Shown here: in pieces, positions 5,737 to 13,112 of the stretch | Numbering within the stretch: position 1 is the stretch's first letter | Layout: every line of letters starts with the position of its first letter | NCBI GenBank assembly: GCA_016194325.1 | Contig: JACQBS010000151.1 | Location: 1-40,898, forward strand | Length of the DNA stretch: 40,898 nucleotides | Reading direction: 5' to 3' | Source: Nitrospinota bacterium | GTDB lineage: Bacteria; Nitrospinota; Nitrospinia; UBA9942 | Notes under the pieces: generated by a model | Told to the model about the DNA's origin: nothing | Databases searched by the model: none | The model's input: only the letters and a program-made list of their open reading frames with translations | Translations under genes and position numbers: made by a program

Positions 5737-8457
5737 TTATATTTGTGTCAACCGCTTAATAGTTGTCAGCAGGTTTGACTGGTCAAATGAGCTTTTAACA
5801 ATATAGGCATCTGCACCAATCTGTATCCCCTTCTTTTTGTCTTCGTCTGATTCCATGGCGGTAACAAGGATGACAGGGATTTTGCTGTATCTGTTATCCT
5901 GTTTAATCTTTTCTGTCAGTTCAAGGCCACTCATATTTGGCATCTGGACATCACTTACGATAACATCAAAGTTTTTTTCCCGAATTTTTAGAATGGCATC
6001 CTGTCCGTCAATGGCTGTTACTACATCATAGCCATAAGATTCAAGTATGTTTTTTTCAAGGGTCCTTGTCATAATTGAATCATCAACCACAAGGATTGAA
6101 AGATTCTTTTTTATATCAACGCGTTCTTTTTTTCTCATGGCTGAGGTTATTCCCCTGAGTTGAATTGTATTAATCATATCGGTTACATTGAGGATTGGTG
6201 CAATATTGCCGTCACTCATTATAGTAACCCCTGAGACATTTCTCACCCTCTTCATGTAGTTCCCAAGCCCCTTTATAGTTATGTCCTCTTCGCCAATGAA
6301 TTTATCTATCGCAAAGGCTGCCATTGTATTGCCTGTTTTAAGGATAACCGCAAGCCTCTCTGCATCTTCTTTTTTATCAGACTCGGAGATATCCAATATC
6401 TGTTGCATGCGGACATAAGGTATTGTTGAGCCGTTGTAATGGACAGCAAGTCCCCCCTCAATGGTAGGCAGATTCTTCTCTTCAACTTTGATTATCCTTT
6501 CAACCATATTAATAGGTATATAACATATTTCATTCCCGATGAAGAATTTAATGGCATGAGTTATACTGAGGGTCAGGGGGATTGTAAGTACGAAACGGGT
6601 TCCTTTATCTTTCAATGCCTCTATATCTATTGTCCCATTCAGCTTTTCAATTGTAGCCTTGACCACATCCATTCCGATTCCCCTGCCTGAGATATCTGTA
6701 ATCATTTTACTTGTAGAAAAGCCCGGTTGAAATATGATATTCAGTATCTGTCTCTCTTTCATCTGGTGTATCTCTTTTTCTGTATATAAGCCTTTTTTTA
6801 CAGCAGAACCCTTTATATCTTCAATGTCCATTCCCCTGCCGTCATCAATTATTTCTATAATGGCATTATTCCCCTTTTGAGACAGTATTATTTTTATAGT
6901 TCCATCTTCAGTTTTATTTGATTTTATTCTTTCATCCGGCGGCTCTATTCCATGGTCAATTGAATTGCGGAGCATGTGCATAAGGGGGGACTTGATCTCT
7001 TCAAGGATATATTTATCAAGCTCAATATCGCCGCCTGAGAATTCAAATCTTACCTTTTTATTTTCAGAGACAGCAATATCCCTTACCATCTTTGGAAAGG
7101 CACCCATGATTGTATGGAAGGGGAGTAGCCTTGTCTTTTTAATATCGTCCTGAAGATTTTCAATGATGAGTGAAAGCTGATGACTATCATCCGAGAGTGT
7201 CCTGTGGAGAGAATCAAGCCTGTCAGAAAAAACTGACAACTGATTACTGACCACTGACCACTGACTACTGACTTGTGAAGTGTTTAGATGTATTGACCTT
7301 TTATCTTTTTTAAATGCCTGCTTAGCCGAATTGCAGTCATTAATTATTGATTGGACATGGGTGACCCTCTGCTTTGCCTTTAACTTCATGATTAAGAGCT
7401 CACCTACCTCTTCCATAAGTCTGTCAAGCTTTTCAGAACTGACCCTGACAGTACTTTTTGGCTGAATGGCAGAAGCCTCCTCACCCGGCTTATACCCTTT
7501 TTTAGGAGCAGGTGTTTTTGTTGAGACTTCAGCCGGGGTTGGATTAAATAAATTAATAGCAGCAATAAGGTTTTTAAATGCCTTTTGGTCTATATCTTTA
7601 GGCAGAACTTCATCAGAATTCTGCCAATTGTATGGAGGATTCATCTCGCTGCCGATTTGATGGATAAATATTTTTATAAAATCCGCACCTGATAGGAGGG
7701 TGCTTATCAATGGAGCTGTTATAACTATATTCTTGTCCATAACCCCTGATAATATCTGCTCCATGGCGAGAGAGAGTGAGTCCATCTCATTATGCTTAAT
7801 CATGCGGGCACTCCCCTTCAGGGCATGTATCTGGTTATAGGCAGACTCTATCTCCTTCGGCAGGTTCAGGACGCTGTCCTTTTTATTTTGGGGAGATTTT
7901 TCAATTTTAATGAGGCTATTTACAAGGCTCTGATATGAATCGGTTGTTTCCTCTATGAAGAGGTTCATATCCACTGTAACATCTTCCTTCGGCAGGCTCA
8001 GGACGCTGTCCTTTTCCTCAACTGCCTTCTGTTTTTTTGTAGCAGGCTTTGAGATTAGCTCACCCTTTGATACCTGCTTTAGCTGTTCAATCAGTGACGA
8101 GACATCAACCTCATCTTCTCTGCCCCCCTGTGATATGATTTTTACAATTTCAGCAATGTTTTCCAGACTATTAAAGATTAGATTGGTGATTTCAGTTGAA
8201 AGGGTGATTTCACCCTTTTTAATCTTTCCGAGAATCGTCTCAAGGTTGTGGGAAATTTCCTCTATTGATTTAAAATCAATCATCCGGGCTGCACCTTTAA
8301 GGCTGTGTGCATCCCGGAGGATTTCCGATAGGAGTGCTGGATTATCAGGATTCTCCTCAAGTGTCAGTATTCCGCTGTTGAGCTTCTGGATATGCTCATC
8401 ACATTCTATTTTAAAAATCTCAAACAGCTTTTCAAATTCCTCTTTACTAAAGGTCAT
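5737..8457 (-). CDS. cheA: Hybrid CheA histidine kinase with two Hpt domains and a C-terminal receiver
   Basis: 906 residues from the ATG at 8457. Hpt1 at about 1-110 (H51 in DAHSLKGAARM), a linker, Hpt2 at about 165-270 (His in IHALKGSARM), P3 dimerisation helices (about 340-470), the HATPase (N box HMLRNSIDHG, G1 DDGRGMD, G2 GRGIGMD), a CheW-like P5 (about 640-770) and a receiver (about 785-906, Asp in IVSDVQMP). It phosphorylates CheB and probably the GGDEF and HD-GYP regulators; the second Hpt and the receiver allow internal phosphorelay, as in FrzE/Wsp/Pil-type alternative systems rather than flagellar CheA. A GTG at 8472 would add five residues but lies in a repeat. Three repeat insertions are translated inside the protein, all in linkers or loops. 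Confidence 0.95.
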   Translation of the reverse strand: MTFSKEEFEKLFEIFKIECDEHIQKLNSGILTLEENPDNPALLSEILRDAHSLKGAARMIDFKSIEEISHNLETILGKIKKGEITLSTEITNLIFNSLENIAEIVKIISQGGREDEVDVSSLIEQLKQVSKGELISKPATKKQKAVEEKDSVLSLPKEDVTVDMNLFIEETTDSYQSLVNSLIKIEKSPQNKKDSVLNLPKEIESAYNQIHALKGSARMIKHNEMDSLSLAMEQILSGVMDKNIVITAPLISTLLSGADFIKIFIHQIGSEMNPPYNWQNSDEVLPKDIDQKAFKNLIAAINLFNPTPAEVSTKTPAPKKGYKPGEEASAIQPKSTVRVSSEKLDRLMEEVGELLIMKLKAKQRVTHVQSIINDCNSAKQAFKKDKRSIHLNTSQVSSQWSVVSNQLSVFSDRLDSLHRTLSDDSHQLSLIIENLQDDIKKTRLLPFHTIMGAFPKMVRDIAVSENKKVRFEFSGGDIELDKYILEEIKSPLMHMLRNSIDHGIEPPDERIKSNKTEDGTIKIILSQKGNNAIIEIIDDGRGMDIEDIKGSAVKKGLYTEKEIHQMKERQILNIIFQPGFSTSKMITDISGRGIGMDVVKATIEKLNGTIDIEALKDKGTRFVLTIPLTLSITHAIKFFIGNEICYIPINMVERIIKVEEKNLPTIEGGLAVHYNGSTIPYVRMQQILDISESDKKEDAERLAVILKTGNTMAAFAIDKFIGEEDITIKGLGNYMKRVRNVSGVTIMSDGNIAPILNVTDMINTIQLRGITSAMRKKERVDIKKNLSILVVDDSIMTRTLEKNILESYGYDVVTAIDGQDAILKIREKNFDVIVSDVQMPNMSGLELTEKIKQDNRYSKIPVILVTAMESDEDKKKGIQIGADAYIVKSSFDQSNLLTTIKRLTQI
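7221..7274. repeat. CAGTNGTCAGT palindrome within cheA
   Basis: Tandem heptamer-like units (ACTGACC, ACTGATT) with a short inverse arm TGTCAGAAAAAACTGACA. It is translated in frame as a Ser/Val/Gln-rich segment (about 27 residues) between the two long helices of the P3 dimerisation hairpin of CheA. Confidence 0.75.
7864..7893. repeat. TTCGGCAGG(T)TCAGGAC repeat in cheA, copy 1
   Basis: Carries GGCAGGTTCAGGACGCTGTC, with the inner palindrome GGACGCTGTCC. On the coding strand it is translated KKDSVLNLPKE, just before the second Hpt. A second copy lies 123 nt away at 7987. Confidence 0.8.
7987..8015. repeat. TTCGGCAGG(C)TCAGGAC repeat in cheA, copy 2
   Basis: Same unit as 7864-7893 with one base change in the core. 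It is translated EKDSVLSLPKE in the linker between Hpt1 and Hpt2. The TTCGGC/CAGG core is related to the CCCTGAG...CCGAAGGGA motif at 25330-25354. Confidence 0.8.
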
Positions 8458-8471
8458 AGAGTGATAAAACA

Positions 8472-8528
8472 CAGTTCAAACCGTTCCAGCGGTTTAATCG
8501 GCTTAAACGGTTTGAACGGTTGAAACTG
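8472..8528. repeat. AACGGTTTGAACGG palindrome joining the chemoreceptor gene and cheA
   Basis: Near-perfect inverted repeat of AACGGTTTG units across 57 nt, ends CAGTTCAAACC and GGTTGAAACTG. It encodes the last several residues of the chemoreceptor and reaches the alternative GTG of cheA. A single-arm copy recurs at 25376-25405 inside a cytochrome signal peptide. Confidence 0.85.
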
Positions 8529-10032
8529 CTTGTTCGGCCCTCTTAAGACTTCGTCTATCAACCAGCTCTTGTAAATTCTGTGCAATCAAGTGCAGGTCTT
8601 TTATGGCATTGCTTGTTTCCTTCATGCCGTTATTGATATGAGTCATAGCCTCGGCTACCTGGTCATTTGCAAGGGATTCCTGCCTTGATGCAATGCTGAT
8701 TTCATTGGCTGAATCTGCAGTTGTCTGGATTATAGTAATAGAATTATTAATGGTTAAACCCACCTCTAAAATATGGCTGACCCCGGCATCTACCTTTTTT
8801 GCCCCCTCTTCAGTTGCAAGGACTGTGGAATTGACAGAGGACTGTATCTCCTGAATAAGGGTGGAAATCTTCTCTGTAGCCTTCTTGCTCTGGTCTGCAA
8901 GGGATCTCACCTCAGATGCGACTACTGCAAAACCCTTTCCATGCTCCCCTGCCTTTGCAGCCTCTATTGAGGCATTTAATGCAAGCATATCGGTCTTATT
9001 AGCTATATCCTCTACAACATTTATAATCATCCCTATCTGATTTGTCTTTTCACTTAATGACAGAACCTCTTCAGCAATTGTCCCGACCTTATCTTTTATC
9101 AGATTCATTTCTGAGATACTTTTTTCCACTGCCTTCTGCCCTTCCTGTGCGATAGAGAGGGATTCTTTAGACTGCTGTGCAAGGAATTCTGATTTTGAGA
9201 ATACCTGCTTTGATGATGCATTCAGCTCTTCTACGGTCGTAGTTACCTGGTTGACAGATGATGCCTGCTGTGAAGTAACCTGCTCCTGCTGGGTTACTGC
9301 TGATGTGATTTTAAAGATAACCTCTGTTATAGGTTTTATGACTATCTTTTGAATAAGATAACTCATAGTAATGCTGATTGCTATAATTATGATGACAGTA
9401 CCTATAATCCCGTTAATAGCATCACTTTTTATATCACGCAAAAGTTCAGCCCTTGATGCCGAAATCTGGAGGACTCCCCGTACAGGGTTGTTTTCATATC
9501 CATGGCAGGTAAGACAGCGGTCATCCCTGACAATCGGTATTAAACTGGTATAAACAGGTTCTCCATCAATCGTTTCATTATAGGTAACTTCACCGACAGT
9601 CTGCACAGCCTTGTTGAACTTATCTGCATTTATGTTAATCGGCCTGTCCTGTGGTTTGGAGATTAGTTTCTGCGGAAATGCCTTTGAATTGAGATAGCTG
9701 TTGACCTTATCTATTGTAGAGTTGTCGGAAAACGCCTCAGCTTTATTGGTGCGGAGCAGACGGACCTGCTTAAAACTCCCGGAGTTCTGGATGTTTGTAA
9801 GCCAGTTCGAGACATTTTCTGCATTACCGGTAACCATTTCCTCCCTGATGACATTGGTGACTGTGGAGGTGAAGAGGTCTATCTTTGCCCGCTCGGCACT
9901 CTCCATATCTTTCATATCGTGTTTGATGTTTAAATAAGTTGTTATGCTGAAACCAATAATGAGTGTAAGTGTTACAGTCAAAACGAGCTGCCTTTGTAGT
10001 CTGCTAAAATTTAAAAAAGATAAAATTTTCAT
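8503..10032 (-). CDS. Methyl-accepting chemoreceptor with a periplasmic heme-binding sensor
   Basis: 509 residues. TM1 about 15-36, a periplasmic domain of about 170 residues, TM2 about 203-225, then the cytoplasmic coiled coil with the MCP hairpin tip (ALNASIEAAKAGEHGKGFAV). No clear HAMP is seen. The periplasmic domain ends with CLTCHGYENN (C173-H177), a covalent c-type heme site in a DUF3365/Tll0287-like PAS fold. Heme-c chemoreceptors of this kind (GSU0582 and GSU0935) are known in Geobacter. It would report redox state or a heme ligand to CheA through CheW. A strong AGGAGGAG precedes the ATG, unlike most neighbours. The last residues after about 497 are repeat-encoded; there is no CheR-tethering pentapeptide. 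Confidence 0.95.
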   Translation of the reverse strand: MKILSFLNFSRLQRQLVLTVTLTLIIGFSITTYLNIKHDMKDMESAERAKIDLFTSTVTNVIREEMVTGNAENVSNWLTNIQNSGSFKQVRLLRTNKAEAFSDNSTIDKVNSYLNSKAFPQKLISKPQDRPININADKFNKAVQTVGEVTYNETIDGEPVYTSLIPIVRDDRCLTCHGYENNPVRGVLQISASRAELLRDIKSDAINGIIGTVIIIIAISITMSYLIQKIVIKPITEVIFKITSAVTQQEQVTSQQASSVNQVTTTVEELNASSKQVFSKSEFLAQQSKESLSIAQEGQKAVEKSISEMNLIKDKVGTIAEEVLSLSEKTNQIGMIINVVEDIANKTDMLALNASIEAAKAGEHGKGFAVVASEVRSLADQSKKATEKISTLIQEIQSSVNSTVLATEEGAKKVDAGVSHILEVGLTINNSITIIQTTADSANEISIASRQESLANDQVAEAMTHINNGMKETSNAIKDLHLIAQNLQELVDRRSLKRAEQAVSTVQTV

Positions 10033-10110
10033 CCTGTTTCTCCTCCTATTAAATAATTGAATATTATTAGAAACCGATTATAACATAAGCCACAGAACAA
10101 AAACATAAAA

Positions 10111-10176
10111 GTGTGAATGTCAGTGTGAGTGTCAGTAAAAAATAATTCCTTTAACTGACACTGACACTATCACTGA
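10111..10176. repeat. GTGTCAG-type palindrome downstream of the second CheW-like gene
   Basis: Hairpin of GTGTCAG and CTGACAC units. Read on the minus strand, its loop is GTCAGTTAAAGGAATT followed by T-rich sequence, the same as the loop of the copy at 16748-16809 on the plus strand, so these are two orientations of one element. An isolated GCCACAGAACAAAAACATAA (10090-10109) next to it resembles an end of the CCACAGA element family. Confidence 0.85.
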
Positions 10177-10192
10177 TTTTTGTCCTTACTGT

Positions 10193-10894
10193 TTATACTT
10201 CTTCATTAACAATTAATCTCTCATCATTTAATAGCTCCTCTACATCAATAATCCAGAGGGAGGCATTATTTATAGGAAACTCATGCTTGATAATCTTATT
10301 TCTTTCAAGGAAGATTGATGATACCGGATGAATACTATCTTTGGAGAGTTCATATAAAGTGCCAAAACTATCAATCCAAATACCTGCCCTTATTCCGCCA
10401 TTGCCGAATATAAGGATTTTATGCACCCCCTTCTCCATTCCCCCCTTAGAGAGGCGGGGCAGGTCATTATTTTTTTTCTCAGGCAATTCTTTTTGGATTT
10501 TCCCGGCTGAAGGATTAAGTAATGAACTCAGATTTAGAACGGTTAAGATGCTCCCCCTCAAGTTTATCAGTCCTGATATTACTTGAGGTGTGCAGGGGAT
10601 ATGGGTAATTTTATCAACTTCATGAACCTCGTTGAGATACTTTATATTAATTCCATACAATTCATTTCCGATATTAAAAGAGATGATTTTTATTAAATCT
10701 TTACCATCATCAGATTTCTTTTCAATCCGGCTGAGCTTGTCAGCCCGTTCTTTAAAAATCTTTTCCTTTTCAGTGTCAGATATCTTTCCCATGAGCTCTG
10801 ACTTCTTCTGAATCTCCTTAGCCCTTTTCTTGATCTTTTCCCAGATATCTGTTTCTGTTTTAACAACAGTTTCTTTTCTTTTATTTTTATGCAT
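10193..10894 (-). CDS. CheW-like coupling protein with charged N-terminal extension
   Basis: 233 residues. Residues 1-65 are Lys/Glu-rich and probably helical; the CheW fold starts at about 67 (IISFNIGNELYGINI) and continues through GLINLRGSILTVLNL. CheW proteins bridge chemoreceptors and CheA. The fold is interrupted at about 145-160 by a segment (NNDLPRLSKGGMEKG) that coincides with a C-run/G-run palindrome at 10425-10464, so it is a repeat insertion in a surface loop. It differs from the partner CheW at 11015-11461 in length and charge and may serve a different receptor or scaffold. There is no Shine-Dalgarno; the ATG follows directly on the TTATAATTTTC end of a repeat. Confidence 0.88.
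   Translation of the reverse strand: MHKNKRKETVVKTETDIWEKIKKRAKEIQKKSELMGKISDTEKEKIFKERADKLSRIEKKSDDGKDLIKIISFNIGNELYGINIKYLNEVHEVDKITHIPCTPQVISGLINLRGSILTVLNLSSLLNPSAGKIQKELPEKKNNDLPRLSKGGMEKGVHKILIFGNGGIRAGIWIDSFGTLYELSKDSIHPVSSIFLERNKIIKHEFPINNASLWIIDVEELLNDERLIVNEEV
10425..10464. repeat. CCCCCTT...GGCGGGG repeat inserted in the CheW-like gene
   Basis: C-rich run CATTCCCCCCTTAGAGAGGC followed by GGGGCAGG, forming a short stem, in frame in the CheW-like protein as PRLSKGGMEKG. It resembles the C-run/G-run repeat at 31182-31212, which is translated SPLIKGDGG. Confidence 0.65.
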
Positions 10895-10895
10895 A

Positions 10896-11011
10896 GAAAA
10901 TTATAAAACTAACCACAGGTAAACATAGATGAACACTGATAGAATAAAGAAAAAAAGTTTTTATCTGTGTTAATCTGTGTCCATCTGTGGTTTCATTAAG
11001 TTTTTTGTTCT
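10896..11011. repeat. CCACAG(A/G)T palindromic element, left member of an inverted pair
   Basis: Begins GAAAATTATAAAACTAACCA and ends with TTAAGTTTTTTGTTC, with arms of ACAGGTAAACATAGATGAACAC and GTGTTAATCTGTGT-type units around an A/T-rich loop. The roughly 80-nt core (10911-10990) is the reverse complement of 13017-13096 with apparently one mismatch. It fills the gap between cheW and the CheW-like gene. Confidence 0.9.
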
Positions 11012-11014
11012 TCA

Positions 11015-11461
11015 TCATACCTCAAGTTTTACAAATTCCTCTTTTTCTCTAAGACTAAGTATGTTATCCAGATTTAGAGAGATTATCAAATCCTTGCCAA
11101 TCTGGGCAGTTGCAGATATGTATCGGATATCAATTCCGTTGATTATATCAGGAGGGGGGGTAAAGAGGTTGTCAGGTATATCCGTTATAGAGAGGGTATC
11201 ATCAACAATAAAGCCCGCCACTTTATTGTGTGCCTTGACGATGATGATATCATTGTTGATCTCATAAGGGCTTGCACCAATCCCGAGCCTATCTTTCAAG
11301 TCAATAACAGGAATTGCTTTTCCCCTTAAATTGATTATTCCACGGATAAATGACGGAAGCCTTGCAATTAAGGTAATTGCAGGGAGGGGGATGACTTCTT
11401 CAACTACCGATATATTAATTGCGTAACGGACATTGTTTAAGAGGAATATCACAAAGTTCAT
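11015..11461 (-). CDS. cheW: CheW coupling protein
   Basis: 148 residues, about the usual CheW length. The fold runs from the first residues (FVIFLLNNVRYAINI) through GIINLRGKAIPVIDL, the signature CheW strand pattern, to a C-terminal helix (LNLDNILSLREKEEF). It couples the chemoreceptor array to CheA. The ATG overlaps the stop of cheR by 4 nt, so cheR and cheW are translated together; the pair is bracketed by inverted copies of the same repeat. No unusual features in the protein itself. Confidence 0.95.
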   Translation of the reverse strand: MNFVIFLLNNVRYAINISVVEEVIPLPAITLIARLPSFIRGIINLRGKAIPVIDLKDRLGIGASPYEINNDIIIVKAHNKVAGFIVDDTLSITDIPDNLFTPPPDIINGIDIRYISATAQIGKDLIISLNLDNILSLREKEEFVKLEV

Positions 11462-12978
11462 GCCGTACGGAATTTCAACTCAACAAGGTTTAAAAGTTCT
11501 CTAACCGTCAGATGTTCAGCCTGAAAGACGATTTCATCAGACGGCTTAGACGATAACAGGTCACTCGCTATCTTGAAACAGTCTTTTGCCTGTGAATGCA
11601 GATACATCAGGGCATAAATGTTTCCAAGCGTAAAATAACCGAGTGTAAAATTTGGGTCAATATAGATTACCTTTTTCAGCTTCTCCACAGCCTCATTATA
11701 TTCCTTCCTCTCAAGGTGAATCAGTGCGAGTGAATAATATGCCTCTTTGAAGAGGGGGTCTATCTCAATACAGCGGTTACCCCATTTAATAGCCTCTTCA
11801 AAGTGCCCCCTGTTGGCTGACATATGGCAAAGCATCCAGGATGCTCTCACATTTTTTGGATTGATGTCAAGGATTTTGAAAAATCTGTCAATAGCGAAGT
11901 CATAATCACTGCTGTTGTAATACTTTATAGCCTCATTAAATATGATTGTCTCCTCCCTTAAGTTGTTCCTATGCTCAGATAAATTGAGATTATCAGATGT
12001 TTTCGGTATTGCCGAACTGCTCTTTTTGATAATATTCAGCAGATTGTCCGTTTCCTTGAACGGCTCTATTTTTAAAGATTTTATTTGTGCTGGAACATTT
12101 TTTTTGTTTTTATTTTCATTAACTGATTTTTGATAGACAATACCATTTGGAAATACCCTGCTTATAAATTTGCTGTAATTATCAGCGGAGTATTCGGCAT
12201 GGCCTACAACGAGGTATCCGCCATTCTTAAGGGAGTTATAGAAGTTTAAGGCAAGTCCCATCGTTGTTTCTTTTTTAAAATAGATGGTGACATTTCTGCA
12301 GATAATAATATCAAATTTCTCATCATCTCCGTTCCCATTTGAAGGCGGGTTATCTGAAATAAGGTTATGGTGGATAAACTGAACAAGTGACCTGTAATCT
12401 TCCTTTATTTTATATTTATCGCCCTTTTTATAAAAATATTTATTGACAATATCTATGTCAACACCCCTGAAAGACCATTGACTATATTCCCCTTTCCTTG
12501 CGGTGCTGATTGCCGTTTCATCAATATCTGAAGCAATGATATTAATCTTCCATGTTTCTATTTTTGGAATAAGTTCTTTCAGCATAATTGCCATAGAGTA
12601 GGGCTCTTCGCCTGTTGAACAAGCCGCACTCCAGATAGAGATAGCTCTGGAATTGGATGACTCTCTTTTAATTAACTCGGGAAAGATATGATTCTTCAAT
12701 ATATCAAAGTCCATCTTTCCCCTGAAGAAGTAGGTCTCATTTGTTGTCAGGCAGGAAATCAATTTTTTAAAGTAAGTGTCTCCGTTCTTTGAGGTGAGGT
12801 GTAAAATATATTCACTGAAGGAATTTGACATGGAATCAAGAAAATTTTCATATATAGGTTTTTCTAAGGTAAGGATTTTTGATTCAGGAAAGAATATGCC
12901 TGTCCTCTTCTGTATTAAATCCCTTACAATAAGCAGGTTTTCTTTATTGATAATATCTCTATTTTCTTTCACAATCAT
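11458..12978 (-). CDS. cheR: CheR chemoreceptor methyltransferase with C-terminal TPRs
   Basis: 506 residues from the ATG at 12978; a TTG at 13005 would add nine residues partly from the repeat. Residues about 10-80 form the CheR N-domain and 80-280 the SAM-dependent methyltransferase (TTNETYFFR, SAACSTGEEPYS for SAM binding, CRNVTIYF). A linker of about 60 residues leads to three or four TPRs (about 350-480, ASWMLCHMSANRGHFEEA and following). TPR-bearing CheR proteins are typical of alternative-function chemosensory systems (FrzF/WspC types), where the TPRs select the receptor or regulate activity. It methylates receptor glutamates using SAM, opposed by CheB. Confidence 0.95.
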   Translation of the reverse strand: MIVKENRDIINKENLLIVRDLIQKRTGIFFPESKILTLEKPIYENFLDSMSNSFSEYILHLTSKNGDTYFKKLISCLTTNETYFFRGKMDFDILKNHIFPELIKRESSNSRAISIWSAACSTGEEPYSMAIMLKELIPKIETWKINIIASDIDETAISTARKGEYSQWSFRGVDIDIVNKYFYKKGDKYKIKEDYRSLVQFIHHNLISDNPPSNGNGDDEKFDIIICRNVTIYFKKETTMGLALNFYNSLKNGGYLVVGHAEYSADNYSKFISRVFPNGIVYQKSVNENKNKKNVPAQIKSLKIEPFKETDNLLNIIKKSSSAIPKTSDNLNLSEHRNNLREETIIFNEAIKYYNSSDYDFAIDRFFKILDINPKNVRASWMLCHMSANRGHFEEAIKWGNRCIEIDPLFKEAYYSLALIHLERKEYNEAVEKLKKVIYIDPNFTLGYFTLGNIYALMYLHSQAKDCFKIASDLLSSKPSDEIVFQAEHLTVRELLNLVELKFRTA

Positions 12979-12997
12979 AACTATCTCGTAAAAAGTC

Positions 12998-13112
12998 AAG
13001 AACAAAAACTAATGAAACCACAGATGGACACAGATTAACACAGATAAAAACTTTTTTTCTTTATTCTATCAGTGTTCATCTGTGTTTACCTGTGGTTAAT
13101 TTTATAATTTCC
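12998..13112. repeat. CCACAGATGGACACAG palindromic element, right member of an inverted pair
   Basis: Begins AAGAACAAAAACTAATGAAA and ends GTGGTTAATTTTATAATTTC, touching the stop codon of the histidine kinase gene at 13113. Its core is the reverse complement of the element at 10896-11011. Both carry the conserved outer ends GAACAAAAAC and TTATAATTT. Confidence 0.9.

Noticed and set aside
7955..8464. 169-codon open frame on the plus strand
   Set aside because: Opposite cheA Hpt1 and the linker; composition is that of an antisense shadow.
10896..13112. CRISPR array
   Set aside because: Repeats of 6-8 nt in palindromic arms, no regular spacers and no cas genes.
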